Assembly (NCBI GenBank): GCA_033239125.1
Contig: BSWB01000002.1
Span: 153,126,409-153,190,408 of the forward strand
Source of the DNA: Fagopyrum homotropicum
Lineage: Eukaryota; Streptophyta; Magnoliopsida; Caryophyllales; Polygonaceae
Length of the DNA: 64,000 nucleotides
Direction of reading: 5' to 3'
In this document: positions 21,150-33,555 of the stretch, one piece after another
Layout of the letters: the number at the start of each line of letters is the position of its first letter
Numbering within the stretch: the stretch's first letter is position 1
Program-made: the position numbers and the translations under genes
The notes under the pieces: generated by a model
The model's input: only the letters and a program-made list of their open reading frames with translations
Database searches by the model: none
Told to the model about the DNA's origin: nothing

Positions 21150-21808
21150 ATATTTCATGCTAACATTATTCAAGTTCAAAACTCGTACCACTTCAACAAG
21201 TCGATTCAATCGCAAAGAAGAAAGATACCTGAAAGTTCTCTATCGATTGCATGGCTTCTTGTAGTATTGAACGAGCTGATTGCTTCTCTTTTAGGGTTCC
21301 AAACTTCTAACGGGTTGATTGATCTGAAGAGAATCAAGAGTAAAGAGAATATATTATGTAAGAGAATCAAGAGACCACGAGATGAAAATCAGGAGAAAGG
21401 GATGAGTATTAGCCTATTAGGTTTCGGCTGCGGCGGAATTTAAAGCAAGAATAGTAGAGAGCTTGAAGTCTTATTTCAATTTGGGATTTGGGAAGCCCTA
21501 TAGGGAGTAAAGTGTATAATTATATATGAATTTACATCTAATGGTACAAAAGAATTACATATATAATTATATATGAAGTATTATATTAAGATTAGTATGT
21601 ATATATTATTTTATTTTAAAAAAAAATTCGGTTGGTACGATAATCCCGTGGTATGCAGATATTGTTACCACCTACCAACCAACTCTTTGTAGTTGGTTCG
21701 GTAGTACCATACCAATAAATTTGGTAACCAATATGTTGGTAACCAATTTAATTGGTTCGGTTGGTAAGCCTCGCTACGGTTTTGTTTGGCTCATTTTACC
21801 CAGCCCTA

Positions 21809-22172
21809 ATCATGCGGTGCCAAATTTTTTCTTACCCTTATCGATGATTTTTCACGCATAACATGGGTGTTTCTAATAAAAAATAAATCTCAAGTTTCTA
21901 TTATTATTCGTAATTTTTGCAATATGGTTCAAACACAATTTAACAAAACAATAAAGAAATACCGTAGCGACAATGGTTTAGAATTTTTATCTCTTAAATC
22001 ATTTTTTTTTGCACACGGAATCGTATTTTAAACATCTTGCATTTATACCCCTCAACAAAACGGACGGGTCGAATGAAAACACATTTTAAACGTAGAACGA
22101 GCTCTTATGTTTCAATCACATCTACCAATTAAATTTTGGGGAGAAAGTATTTTAACCGCATGCTATTTAATA
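21809..22172 (+). pseudogene. Copia A, piece 2: integrase core
   Basis: Resumes the copia A integrase: FFLTLIDDFSRITWVFLI, then YRSDNGLEF (second catalytic Asp), then YTPQQNGRVE with the catalytic Glu followed by a stop (TGA) at about 22,074, then LNVERALMFQSHLPIKFWGE and ACYLI. Another stop lies near 22,030. The piece ends where a Mutator-like element is inserted. Confidence 0.88.
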
Positions 22173-23775
22173 GAGGATGAGTTGGCTAAGTAGACACTTT
22201 TTGTTTATGTAGTATTAAGGAGGCCCTTTTTGTATCTTCAAGACAAACTAGACCCCTCTTATTTATTAATAAAGATTAATTAAAAATACAAATGTTGTAG
22301 GTAGTGAGTTTCGAACTCTCGATGACAGTCCCTCCCTCCCACCTTTATACTAGCTAGACTAGTTAAACTTTGTGTATTGTATTGATGATACCCAATTTCA
22401 GTTATACACTATTAATACATAATTTCACTTACACAATGTTCATATACAATTTCAATTACACAATGTTAATAACAATTTTATTTGTTATGTCAATTTATGT
22501 AGTTAACAACTGCGGTAATTTTTCAATTACACAAGTTCCATTTGTTTACAAAAAGTTGAGTTACACAATCAAAGTTTTGTCATGTACACAAGTATGTCAT
22601 TTACACACAATGTTTGGTTACACAAGTCTGTCATTTACACACAATGTTTAGTTACACAATTCCGTCATTTACACAAGGTTTAATTACACAAGTTCAAACC
22701 CATCGAGCTACACAAGTCCAAGTCCATCGAGTTATATGCACAAGCCCATCGAGTTACATGCACAAGCCCATCGAAAATTATAAAAAAGGATCATATCCAA
22801 CATTGATAAAGTTGGGTCAAAATTATAATTAATCAAACTGGGCAATTTGTTAAATTTTAAAACTTTGTGCCTTTCATGTAATTATAAAACCTGAGTCAAA
22901 ATCTGTAATTAACTTTGTAGGATCATATTTGTAGATTTCTAAAAATGGGGTCATAAAGACCAATGTAAAATACGGATAGTTTTTGTAATTTAGCCTAATT
23001 TCAATTGAAACAAACCCTAACTTCCTGAGGCTTATTCTCCAATTGTTTGAGCAATAGGGGCGGAAACAACATCTCGCTAGCAAATGCATTATTTAGTGGA
23101 CTGCACAGTGGGGGGAATGAATGCATCATTTCCTGTAAAGAGATTGCTGCTATTAAAAATCAAATAAAGGAGACAGCAATCTACAATTTGAAGCGTAAGA
23201 AAGAGTTGTAAATGGAATTCAATTAAAGGATAAAGCAATCTGCAGAAGCATAAAAAACTTCTCCCAACGTCGAGTAGGTTGCCTCGAAGCGGCGTTTCAA
23301 GCGGTATTTCAATATACAATGTTGAAGGAAGGTGTAGAACCGGCGGGCAGGTTGCGTGGGAGGATCGAAGGCGGAGACTATGGTTTCCGGCGAGAAACAT
23401 GTCCCAACGTCGAGCCCTAGGCGGTTTGGTCGAGCCTTGGTATGTTGTCCCACGTCGCACCGGAATATCCGCCTCTAGTCCCAACGCGGGACTCCTAATT
23501 CACTGCTATCTTCGCCGTGTTCGTCGCAAGAGGCGTTGAGGCCGCCGTCCGTTGTCTTCTCAGCATATCTGTTGTGGGAATTTGTGGAAGTTGAAGAAGA
23601 AGCTCATAACTGGACGTGGGAATTGGGATTGAGGGAGATTTTATAGGATTTATATTTTTATGTTTCCCTTTATGTCGTTGTAATTAATTTATTTAAGATT
23701 TAAAAATTTAGACAAAAAATAGAGGGGCCTAGTTAGTCTACAAGTTACAAAAAGTGTCTTAAATCACCAATTTTC
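22173..23775. mobile_element. Mutator-like element, 1.6 kb, in copia A integrase
   Basis: Flanked by TATTTAATA (22,164-22,172) and TCTTTAATA (23,776-23,784), 8 of 9 identical, so a 9-bp target duplication. Removing the element restores the copia reading CYLI-NRTP. Ends are imperfect inverted repeats: GAGGATGAGTTGGC with a shared inner block AGACACTTTTTGT on both sides. No transposase. The interior holds TACACAA-type short repeats (22,380-22,760) and a GC-richer block at 23,270-23,560 open on the minus strand (up to 131 aa) that I cannot identify and that may be captured host DNA. Confidence 0.75.
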
Positions 23776-24115
23776 TCTTTAATAAATCGAACACCATCTT
23801 CTATTTTACAAAATAAATCTTTTTTGAAATTTTCTTTAATAAAGTTTCAAATTATGATAATTTAAAAGTGTTTGGATGTCTATGTTATGCATCTAATCTA
23901 CCACGAAGTTCCGATAAATTTGTCACAAGATCACGTAAATCCATTTTTTTAGGATATCCAAACGATCAAAAAGGATGGCGTCTTTTTTATTTAAATACCC
24001 TTACTTATTTTACATATGGAGGCGTGCTTTTTTATGAAAAAATATTTCTTTTTCAAAATACTACAAATTTAAATCATCATATTTCTACGGCAAAATTGGC
24101 AAACTAGCCTTTTAA
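23776..24115 (+). pseudogene. Copia A, piece 3: integrase end
   Basis: NRTPSSILQNKS followed by KVFGCLCYASNLPRSSDKF and SRKSIFLGYPNDQKGWRLFY matches the integrase C-terminal region of the young copia at 59.4-59.7 kb. Homology is lost near 24,110, before another inserted element. Confidence 0.85.
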
Positions 24116-24149
24116 GCAAATCAATTGAAAAAGAAGACTCATACTATTT

Positions 24150-24995
24150 GGGATTGGTATTTTGACCCCCTATAAAATAGAATAGAGGAAATAGAGTACA
24201 AAAGAGGGCAAAGTTTGACAACCCATTGGATGTGACATGTTGTATTATCTCACATGTCACATCAATCAGAAAAAGGAATTTCTAACATTCATACTTTATC
24301 ACTTATTACCCAAAAATCCGCTTACCCAAATAATGTCACAATCATACCCAAAAATAAATTTGTCAAAGTACATAAACATACTCGAAAACAACATATCCAA
24401 AAAATCAAATATCAAAATAAAATCATATCCATAAATTGGATAATATTTTATATTTATACCCAATTTAAATATCACTTAATACAAAAACCATACCCAATTT
24501 AAATTTGTCATACCCAAAATTTTCAAAACTCGATATTATACACAAACATCAATATCAAATGACATTTGATCATTACCCAAAAATTCGCTTGAATTTGATC
24601 ATTATAACACAGTTTGGGTAACCATAAAACATACCCACGATATCACTTTAAATATATACTTAATAATAATAAATATACTACAAAGCCAATACACATATAA
24701 AAGCATACCCAAAAACCCGTTTACCCAAATAATATCATAATCATACCCATAAATAAATTTGTCAAGAAATATATTGCCTCTATTTTCACAATCATACCCA
24801 AAACCATACCCAAGAAATATACTACAAAACCAATCCATGTAAAAAAGATACTTAAATTAAAAGTAAACATCAAATCACCATCATTTCAATTAGAGAAATT
24901 ATTACCCCTATTTTTTAGTTTCCATACCTATTTTTTATTCTTTTTGTATAGAGACCTAGTTTGTAAAAGAGAATTTCAAGGGGTCCTATTTCCCT
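24150..24995. mobile_element. Inverted-repeat element with TACCCAAA-type short repeats
   Basis: Left end about GGGATTGGTATTTTGACCCC, right end reading inward GGGAAATAGGACCCC. The subterminal CCCTATAAAATAG is echoed in the elements at 34.6 and 41.5 kb. The interior is rich in TACCCAAA and CATACCC motifs, shared with the element at 39.3-41.6 kb. No coding region. Boundaries are good to about 20 bp; the target duplication was not resolved. Probably a non-autonomous Mutator-like element. Confidence 0.55.
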
Positions 24996-25009
24996 AATTA
25001 ATTCTATTT

Positions 25010-27170
25010 CTACACAAAATATTCTATTTCCTAATCCTCTGACACGTGATTCCATATCCACCTCCTTACACTCACCCGCCACTTCCTGAAATACAACTCC
25101 TAATAATCAATTATCCCATGTTCCTAATATAATTACCCACTCTCCCAATAATGATTCTCTTATCTACTTTCCCAATTTCAAATATATCTCAGGTCCCACC
25201 ACATCTACTCTTCCTCTTTCAATTATGGATGACATTGTTTTTCTTCCCAATACTAATTCAAGTCCTAGTCATCTACCAGGACCCACCATTCCTCTCACCC
25301 ACCCCTCTTTACGACCTCCTACCATTAACCCTCCTAACCCTAATATATCCGACTCTTCTACGTCTGCCCCACCTCCACATCCTAACTCGCTCTCATCTTC
25401 TCCTACTTCCTTCGACAGGGGGAATACCTCGTCTTCTCCACCTATAACCGACCACCCATGCCGAAGCTCTCGTATCTCTCACCCTCCTTCCCGATTTGAT
25501 GATTATATATGTAATAATCTTAATTCTGCTCAACCACATTCGAGTCTTCCCGCTCCGTCATCTGCGTCCAAGGTAAAGTACCCTCTCTCTAACTACATCT
25601 CTTATTCTCACTTGTCCACTCCTTTACAGGGATATCTCGTAGCAATTAATCGAATACCCGAACCCACTTCATACAAAGTTGCGAGCCAACACCCAGAATG
25701 GCGTTCCGCCATGAAGCCGAGATCGACGCTCTCATGCGTAATCGGACTTGGAAGTTAGTTGATCTTCCATCCGGAAAGACTCCAATCGGTTGTAAATCGT
25801 CCTCCCTCGAGCGATATAAGGCACAAGTGGTTGTCCTTGGAAACTGCCAACAACCAGGTATCGATTTTTCGGAAACTTATGTATGTCGCTAAAATGAATT
25901 CCATTAAAGTTTTTCTTGCAGTTGTAACAATACATAAATGGGAGCTTCATCAACTTGACGTCCATAACAATTTCCTGCATGGAGATCTCAAGGAAGACGT
26001 CTATATGGTTCCGCCACCAGGTTTCTCCTCCCCGGGCTCTACCAAAGTTTGCAAACTTCAAAAATCACTCTACGGTTTACGCCAAGCCCCAAAAATTGGT
26101 TCACAAATCTTACCACAACCCTCATTACCGTCGGGTTTCGCCAATCGAAAGCTGACTACTCCTTATTCTCTTTCCACCGTGATACAACATTCTTTCACAT
26201 ATTAATTTATGTCGATGATATCATCATATCCGGTAACAACTCTCTCTCGATTTCCAAATTCAAATTTTAACTTAACAAGTGCTTTCATATGAAAGACTTA
26301 GGTCCCCTGCGCTTCTTTCTTGGAATCGAGATTACTCGAACGCCATCTGGCCTTCTTCTTTCACAGCGTAAATATACGCTTGACATCCTCAGCGAATCTG
26401 AGACACTTGCAACGCGTCCAGTGACATTTCCCATTGAACCAAACCACCGACTCGCACTCGACAAAAGTCCACCGATGGCCGATCCTGAACGCTACCGCCG
26501 ACTGGTAGGACGTTTGATTTACCTAACCATCACTAGACCGGAACTCAGCTATGTGGTGCATATATTAGCTCGGTTTCTGCAGAATCCCAATGGTGATCAC
26601 TAGCATGCCGCTTTACGTGTCTTGCGTTACTTAAAATCCTCGCCCGGTCAAGGTATTTTCTTATCTCAAAACAACAATTTACAACTAAATGCGTATTGTG
26701 ATTCAGAATATGCAACTTGTCCACTTACACGTCGTTCATTATCTGGTTTTTTTTATTATGTTGGGCGAGTCTCCTTTTTCATGAAAAACGAAGAAACAAA
26801 CAACCGTCTCTCGATCATCCGCCGAAGCAGAGTACCGCGCCATGACCTCCACTACGTGTGAACTAATTTGGCTCAAGTCTTTGTTGCAATCACTTGGCAT
26901 TTACCATACCAAGCCCATGAACCTATGGTGTGACAATCAAGCAACTCTCCATATTGCTTCAAATCTGATCTTTCATGAACGCACAAAGCATATCGAATTC
27001 GATTGTCACATAATTCGGGATCAAGTTCAAAATGGAACAATTCAAACCGCCCACATCCGTTCCAGCAACCAACTCGCGGACATCTTTATTAAAGCACTTG
27101 GTCACTATCAATTTCATCATCTCCTACGCAAGTTGGGCATTTGAGACATTCATGTGCCAACTTGAGGGGA
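25010..27170 (+). pseudogene. Copia A, piece 4: linker, reverse transcriptase, RNase H
   Basis: The Ser/Pro-rich linker (25,225-25,680) leads into reverse transcriptase with a deletion around 25,800: the block from KWVFRIKYK to the first conserved region is shortened. Then LHQLDVHNNFLHGDL (about 25,946-25,990), SLYGLRQAP, ILIYVDDIIISGNN (YVDD intact, about 26,200-26,240), CFHMKDLGPLRFFLGIEI, and RNase H with AYCDSEYATCPLTRRS, CDNQATLHIAS and FHERTKHIE. Several stops and frameshifts (for example at 25,890, 26,268, 26,601 and about 26,800). An AACTTGAGGGGAAC polypurine-like tract follows at about 27,158; the 3' LTR after it is not recognisable. Confidence 0.9.
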
Positions 27171-28250
27171 ACATTACGTTGCCTATATTGTACAGATCTG
27201 ATCCTTTCATCATACAATAATATTTCTATCTTTATTTCTATAATCCTAGGAAGGATAGTGTATATTTAGTCTTTCCTTTCAAGTTCATATACTTTGCGTT
27301 ATATGCAACGGTCCCTAAATCTTCTGCCGTAGGCATAAGATTCTCACACGATTAAGTGCGCTTATTGATTCCTTGAAGCTCCGAAAGATGGATCAGGAAA
27401 GAAATCTCTCTGTAGGGGAGATTATCGAGGTTGACCTCGGAGTGCTCCTCAGATCATCTCAAGCACCTCACTAGTGAGGCGGAGAGGGGTGGCGTTTGCG
27501 GCGGAAAAGGGTAGCACCGGGGGATCCGGGTAGCGTCATGTGGCGGTTGTTCACCTTGATTTCGGACACAAGGACGACTTCGAAAGTATAGTTATAGAAA
27601 TAATATATACACAAAGTAGTTTGTTTAAAAACCCATAATAATTACACAATCTATATTTCGAAAGTTTAGTTACAAAATATTTTCGTTTATGCAATTTTAA
27701 TGTAGTTAGATTATTAAATTTTGGGGCTCAAAGCTTAATAATCTAACTACATAAAAAAAATTCTAGAAAGCTTATAAACAGTTTTTGTATGTTGAATTTG
27801 GCTTATAATCTATTTCCGCAATAGATATTAGAAAATTTATATGTTAAACCAGAGAAATTTATATAGATATATTGAGCTATATATCCATTTTAATAGATGG
27901 TTATTTAGTTATGATTTTTTATTTCATCGAGATAAGAATACGTTACAAAAATCTGCGAGACCCAACACCCGGGTATATTCAAACCGGAAGTTTTATTTTC
28001 TCCGTTGTTAGGAGATAACCTAGCAGAAGAATAGAACTCAATCACAGTTATAACAAAAAGGAGTGTTTACCTTATTAGAACCAACTTTTATTGAGATGTG
28101 TGTAATATCCCACATCAATAATATGTTATTACGTGAACCTAAAATATAAGTTATAGAGTTACTTTTGCTATTGTCAATTGAGCTTAGGATAAAACCGAAG
28201 GTAATAATCATACATAGACCGGGAAATAACATAGTTCGTCTTAAGACAAA
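27171..28250. other. No gene seen
   Basis: The first part may be decayed copia A 3' LTR. A GC-richer patch at 27,380-27,590 has no readable frame I recognise. The rest is AT-rich. Confidence 0.5.
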
Positions 28251-28974
28251 ATTGATAATCATAGTCATGCATATATACTATATTCATATATTGCATGCAT
28301 TTCCTCTTATGTTTATTCATATCATAATACTATAATAGTAGTCATGCATGTACGTAGACAGTGAACTGAGGGGTAATTGTCAGAAATTAACAGGGGCATA
28401 ATGGAGAAAATAATAATTTATATCCGATAAATCTTTCTAAGTCTGTGTGCTTTGTGAACCCACATAAATACATAATACTGTATGCGACTCTGCGGTAATA
28501 ATCTTTTTTTTTTCTTCTTGAACTGGAAAATTAATTTCTTCTCAACGGTTACGTTGCATTAGTCGATGCCTCATGCAGCTCATCCAACTTCCACCCATAT
28601 CAAAATTATGTATGTTATCTACTTCTTATGGTTAAAATAATGGGTAAAGTTATCTCGTAACAGTTTATAAATAAAGAGATTAAACGTGGTATATAAGGTC
28701 GGTTTTTTGACCTTATATACTAAATTTCACGGTTATACTTTGGTGAGTTATGTGCTAGGTTTCTAGCGGATGCACCTTGTGATTACGAGTACGTTATACT
28801 TATGAATGATATTAACGACACAACTTTTGACATCTTAAAATGTGAGTTAAATATAAGAACATTCATTATGATGTTCCCTTATTTGTACTTCTAGTTAGAA
28901 ACGTGTTCCTTACGCCAATAACATTTACAGAACGGAACTTTGCGTATAGCATTGGTGAATTGATTAAAATATTA

Positions 28975-29213
28975 GACAGACAAATTGGCGACAGAAAACG
29001 CAACGCTAGTCGTGGCGAGAATGTAGGTCCAGAATGCCTCCTTCTCAATGTACAAGATATCTTTTACCTCATTATGAGTCAATTCCCTCTTAATCGGCCA
29101 AGCTGCACTCTCATTGTTCACAGTTGATGCAGCAACAGCAACAACCTCAACTTAGACAGCCATAAAATTGTAGTAAACACAAGAGTTCGAGCTCAATCCT
29201 TCCATACCACATG
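28975..29213 (-). pseudogene. B3-like gene pseudogene
   Basis: Counterpart of the gene at 31,935-32,360. The minus-strand ATG is kept (about 29,208), but the frame stops after about 17 codons (MEGLSSNSCVYYNFMAV then stop) in place of the Ala-rich stretch. Part of the middle is recognisable and about 150 bp of the domain are deleted. A LINE fragment sits about 30 bp upstream of the start, in what would be the promoter. Confidence 0.8.
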
Positions 29214-29243
29214 ATAGTTATATTAAGAAATTAAGATTATTTG

Positions 29244-29872
29244 GGCTCTCTGGACGTATCAACGAAAATATTTGGGTTCTCTGGACTACAAAGAACATCC
29301 TCAAGAGGCGAACCATTTGGAATATTGATCCCAACTATAATCACTCATCCTCCTGGAATTATATTCTCAACACCAGGAATGATTTCCTCGCCATCACCAG
29401 CAACCTATCCTTCATCTCTACTACTACCAACACAAATGGTACATTCTCGACTACTGCTGCCTATAACCTCCTCAACAACTGCCAATCTTCTACAAACTTC
29501 ACCCTCAACATCATCTGGAAAGCACTCGACGTCCCTAAGTGCAGTTTCATCACATGGATTGTTAGTCACAAGAAACTCCCTACTCTCACTAAGATGCATA
29601 CATGGAACAACGCCATTGGATTCATCTACTATTTATGGAAGGCAAGAAATGACATCATCTTCAACCAAAAGAACACCCTTGCCACTACATGTGCCCACAA
29701 TATCATCCAAAAAATCAAGCATCGTGCCTCTATTCACTGGAAAGACAGATCCCCTAATTCCATTTTTTAGACTAAAAGCCTACGTATTATCCTCATGTAA
29801 CTGATCTTGCTACCCCTCCTCCCCCTCTGTACATTCTTTTGATCAATATACAAATTTTCAAAAAAAGAAAGA
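29244..29872 (+). mobile_element. LINE (L1-type) 3' fragment with target duplication
   Basis: Flanked by a perfect 11-bp duplication AAGATTATTTG (29,233-29,243 and 29,873-29,883) and ending in an A-rich tail. It encodes the C-terminal zf-RVT region of plant L1 reverse transcriptases (NHSSWNYILNTRNDFL, WKALDVPKCSFITWIV, YYLWKARNDIIF). The zinc-binding knuckle and following part are missing compared with the copy at 40 kb, so it is 5'-truncated and internally deleted. Confidence 0.9.
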
Positions 29873-30269
29873 AAGATTATTTGTTTTTGTGTAATAAAAA
29901 CATCAATGTTTTATTGTGTATCAATAGGTCATTTCAAGATACCTTAGTATATCAACATTCAACACATTCAAATACTTCTTCTACTCAAGACTTATACCTC
30001 ACCTTTTTCTATTGTTGCTCTCTTACATAGGGCACAACATTGGTCGGTCATTTAGGGAAAAAGTTTTTGTTTTCCTTCTTCTATACATATTTTTTTTTTC
30101 AACTAAGTATTGATCATGAATATATGCAATGCATGGAGTTATTTTATTTATTTATAGTAATAAACTATTAAGATGAATTATTTATAGAAGTGATTTAACC
30201 TTAAGCATTCTTATTTATGACAACATAAAAAATGTATTGTCAGGAAAATTATTGTTGGGACCGAATGTT

Positions 30270-31070
30270 ACTAATTTATACACAAGGTAATCGAAATATT
30301 CAAGTCGCTAGCTCAAACTCTATGGCATACTCGAAAGTATGTAAAAATGACCGGTATTTAACATAAGTTAAGGTTTTGCTGGATTTATTATTAAGAAAGT
30401 TATTGTGTTTGCTTCAACTAAACCCTTTGACATCGTTGAAAGGTTATTTCTGATAAACAATTTTAGAAAATTCTTTTTCTAACCGTATATATTATTTTAG
30501 AGATATTGTGATCGAGTTATTTAAGTTTCTCAGCATTCATGACATACTTGGAATTGAAGTATGTAGAGATGACCGGTATATTAATGTAAGTTAAGGTTTT
30601 GAAGTTGGATTTGTTATTAGGAAAGTTGTTGTGTTTGCTTCAAATAAACCGTTATGATATCGTTGAAAGGTTATTATTAGATAAACAACTTTAGGAAATT
30701 CTTTTTCTAACAATATATTTTAAAATGGAGATGTTGTAATCGAGTTATTCGAATCGCTAAACCTCCATGGCATACTCGGAAGTATGTAAAAATGACCGGT
30801 ATTTAATGTAATTAAGATTTTGAAGTTGAGTTTATTATTAAGAAAGTTGTTGTGTTTGCTTCAAGTAAATCGTTATGACATTGTTAAAAGGTTATTGTCG
30901 GATAAACAATTTTAGGAAATAACTTTTCTAACAATATATATTATTTTAGAGATGTTGTAATCGAGTCACTCAAACTCCGTGGCGGAAATGACCGGCATTT
31001 AATGTAAGTTTAGGTTTCGAGTCGCTCAACCCCATGACATACTCAAAATTACGTAGAAATGACCGATATT
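30270..31070. repeat. Tandem array I of about 220-bp monomers
   Basis: About three and a half monomers. The marker GAAGTATGTARARATGACCGG recurs at about 30,333, 30,555 and 30,779 (spacing 222-224), with degenerate copies at about 30,985 and 31,043. Each unit also has a TTATTATTAGGAAAGTTGTT segment and ATTTTAGAGATGTTGTAATC. Confidence 0.85.
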
Positions 31071-31074
31071 TAAT

Positions 31075-32750
31075 TAATCGTAGTCATGCATATATACTAT
31101 ATTCATATATTGCATGTATTTCCTCTTATGTTTATTCATATCATATATAATCGTAGCCATGCATGTACGTAGACAGTGAATTGAGGGGGTAATTGTCAGA
31201 AATTAACAGGGACAATATGGGAAATAATAATAATTTATATCAGATCAATCTTTCTAAGTCTGTGTGCTTTGTGAACCCACGTAATATTGTGTGCGACTCT
31301 ACGGTAATAAACTTTTTTTTTTCTTGAACTGGAAAATTAATTTGTTCTCAACGGTTATGTTGTTGTAGTTGATGCCTTATGCAGCTCATCCAATACCCAT
31401 AGCAAAATTATGTTTATACATATCTACTACTTATGGTTGAAATAATGGGTAAAGTTCTCATAGGAATTAATAAATAAAGAGATTAAACGGGTATATAAGG
31501 TCGGTTTCTGACCTTATATATTAGATTTCACGGTTATACCGGGATGAGTTTATATACTAAGCTTCTAATGGATGGACCCTTTCAATCACGAGTTCGTTAT
31601 ACTTTCACATATATTATTGACACGGCTTTTGATTCTTATCAAGTGAGATTAATACACGAACATTTGATATGTTGTCCCCGTAGCTAGAAACGTGTTCCTC
31701 ACGTCAATGACGTAAAGAGATCAGACCTTTGCATATAAGATCGGTGAATATATTAAAATATTACTAATTAATTGGTTCAAAGATTTGATCCACAACAGAT
31801 TGTGATGAAGACCAAATTACATAATGAAATGAAACATAACATGATTAGACACTTTTTATAATGTCATAATGACTTGATGCCCATCTTATTTACTAATTTG
31901 AGTTATGATGAGCATACATACATTTTAAAGTTTTCTACTCGAAAACCTTAACTTCCATGTATCCGTTAGTCCAGCGGATCCAGATCTTCTGGCCGGCAAC
32001 AAGGCCCCTACTCTTAACAAAGGTATGGCCCTTGTTGCGGAAGCTAGTTAAGGCATAAAAGCCTTGATAGAGAGACAAATTGGCAAAAGAGAAAACACAG
32101 CGCTCGTCCTTGACCATGACCTGCACGTCACCACGTGAAGCCAACTTCTCCCCATGGTTCCGAGGGATGTTGGGGAGAATGTAGGTCCAAAATGCCTCCT
32201 TCTCAATGTACAAGACATCATCTTTCACCTCATTAAGAGTCAATTCCCTCTTAATCGGCCAAGCTGCATTGTCATTGCTCGCAGCAGCAGCCGCCGCCGC
32301 CTCAGCTTCGACACCCATAAAGTCGTAGTAAACACAAGAGTTCGAGCTCGATCCAGCCATGTCAAATGATAGTTTTTTTTCAAGCAAGATTATTTGTGTT
32401 TTGTGTAATAAAAACATCAATATTTTATTGTGTATTTATAGGCCATTTCAAGATACCCTAGTATATCAACATTCAACACATTCAAATACTTTTTCTTCTA
32501 CTAAGACTCATACCTCCCCTTTTTCTATAGTTGCCCCCCTACCTAGGGAATAATGTTGGTCGGTCATTTAGGGAAAAAGTATATTTTTCCTTTATTTTGT
32601 TATTATTCAATTAGGTATTTATTACAAATATATTCAATACATGGTTTTTTTTATTTATAATAAAAATCAGTTAAAATGAATTATCTTTACAACTGATTCA
32701 ACCTCAAGAATTCTTATTTACGAGAACACAAAATTAATTATTGTCGGAAA
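31075..32750. repeat. Duplicated block, copy 2 (intact B3-like gene)
   Basis: Second copy of the block at 28,255-30,260, without the LINE and with an intact reading frame. It lies between tandem arrays I and II. Confidence 0.85.
31935..32360 (-). CDS. Small B3-domain-like protein, 141 aa
   Basis: I chose the ATG at 32,360-32,358 (MAGSSSNSCVYYDFMGV); the open frame continues upstream but this start matches the pseudogene copy. After an Ala-rich stretch comes a domain that reads as B3-like: WPIKRELTLNEVKDDVLYI, ILPNIPRNHGEKL, then a C-terminal FVKSRGLVAGQKIWIRW. This KxLTxxDV...ILP...FVxxRGLxxGxxIxxxW pattern is like the small single-domain B3 (REM-type, At2g33720-like) proteins, which are putative DNA-binding nuclear proteins. 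It is short and single-exon. The family call is from motif memory only. Transcribed leftward, with its upstream region shared with the dead copy at 29 kb. Confidence 0.65.
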   Translation of the reverse strand: MAGSSSNSCVYYDFMGVEAEAAAAAAASNDNAAWPIKRELTLNEVKDDVLYIEKEAFWTYILPNIPRNHGEKLASRGDVQVMVKDERCVFSFANLSLYQGFYALTSFRNKGHTFVKSRGLVAGQKIWIRWTNGYMEVKVFE

Positions 32751-33150
32751 TTTCAACAAGGATCTTGGCAAAACCAAGCCGCTCATGGTTTGCCTAACAA
32801 GAGTCGGTGAGCATGGGTATGCCAATGGCGGAGCCTATTTCTCAAATTTGATTAATTATAAGTGTTATCTAACTTGTAGAGATATTATACTGTTATAATT
32901 TAATTTATAATAGTATAATTTGTTAATCTTTGATGGACTACGTTCATTCTATGTTGATCAGTCAAAAAATATGCATTCGTCGGATGTTGGATAATATTTG
33001 ATTCGTTTTTAGACCGGTTTGATATAGAAACAATTTAATTAACCCATTCAAATGCGAGGAGTTAAGACTCAAAGCGGAAAATGTAAGGAGTTAAAACTCA
33101 AAAGGAAGACAATAACAACCTACACACGGAGCAAAGATGGAGAGACGGCT
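32751..33150. other. No gene seen
   Basis: AT-rich sequence between the duplicated block and array II, with no frame or repeat I can assign. Confidence 0.5.
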
Positions 33151-33555
33151 CGAATTAGCGCGCAATCTCTATAACATACTCTGAAGTACTTAGAACTGAC
33201 CGGTATTTAAAGTAAGTAACAAATTGGGATTAACTATTGGAAAAAGTCGAGTTTGATTCAAAGAAAACCGTTAGGATATCGTTGAAATGTTATTGTTATG
33301 TAAATAGTTTTAGAAAATTCTTTTTTTCTAGCAATGCTCATCTAGAGATCGATGTTGTAATCGAATTATTGAGGCACTAGACCTCCAAGACATATTCGGA
33401 AGTATGTATAAATGACCGATATATGTGTAAATTAAGGGTTTGAAGTTGAGATCTATTATTAGAGAAAGTTATTGTGTTTGTTTCAAATAAAACCGTTACA
33501 ATATTATTAAAAGATTATTGTGATATAAATAGTTTTATGAAAATGTTTTGTTTAA

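Larger units (their letters stand above)
5288..21808. mobile_element. hAT-like element inserted in copia A, itself filled by two LTR elements
   Basis: The element starts TAAGGCTGGGTTCAGTAC and ends with the inverted counterpart CATTTTACCCAGCCCTA, so the ends share a GGCTGGGT core. Both subterminal regions (5310-5460 and 21,630-21,780) are crowded with ACCAAC/GTTGGT motifs in both orientations, including TTCGGTTGGTTCGGTTGGTA. The 8-bp flanks (ATCATCTT left, ATCATGCG right) agree at 5 of 8 positions. Copia A integrase homology stops at one end and resumes at the other. The native interior is short: 5461-5947, 8628-8708 and 21,150-21,630, with no transposase seen. It was therefore probably a roughly 1-kb non-autonomous element before LTR elements entered it. 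The superfamily call rests on TIR style and is moderate. Confidence 0.6.
28255..30260. repeat. Duplicated block, copy 1 (B3 pseudogene region)
   Basis: Aligns by eye with 31,075-32,750 over most of its length: both begin TAGTCATGCATATATACTAT, share TCTAAGTCTGTGTGCTTTGT and TAGAAACGTGTTCC, and share the region upstream of the gene (AACATTCAACACATTCAAAT). Copy 1 also carries a LINE insertion and a deletion in the gene. Confidence 0.85.

Noticed and set aside
29241..29804. 187-aa Ser/Thr-rich frame
   Set aside because: Off-frame reading of the LINE fragment; the zf-RVT motifs are in another frame.
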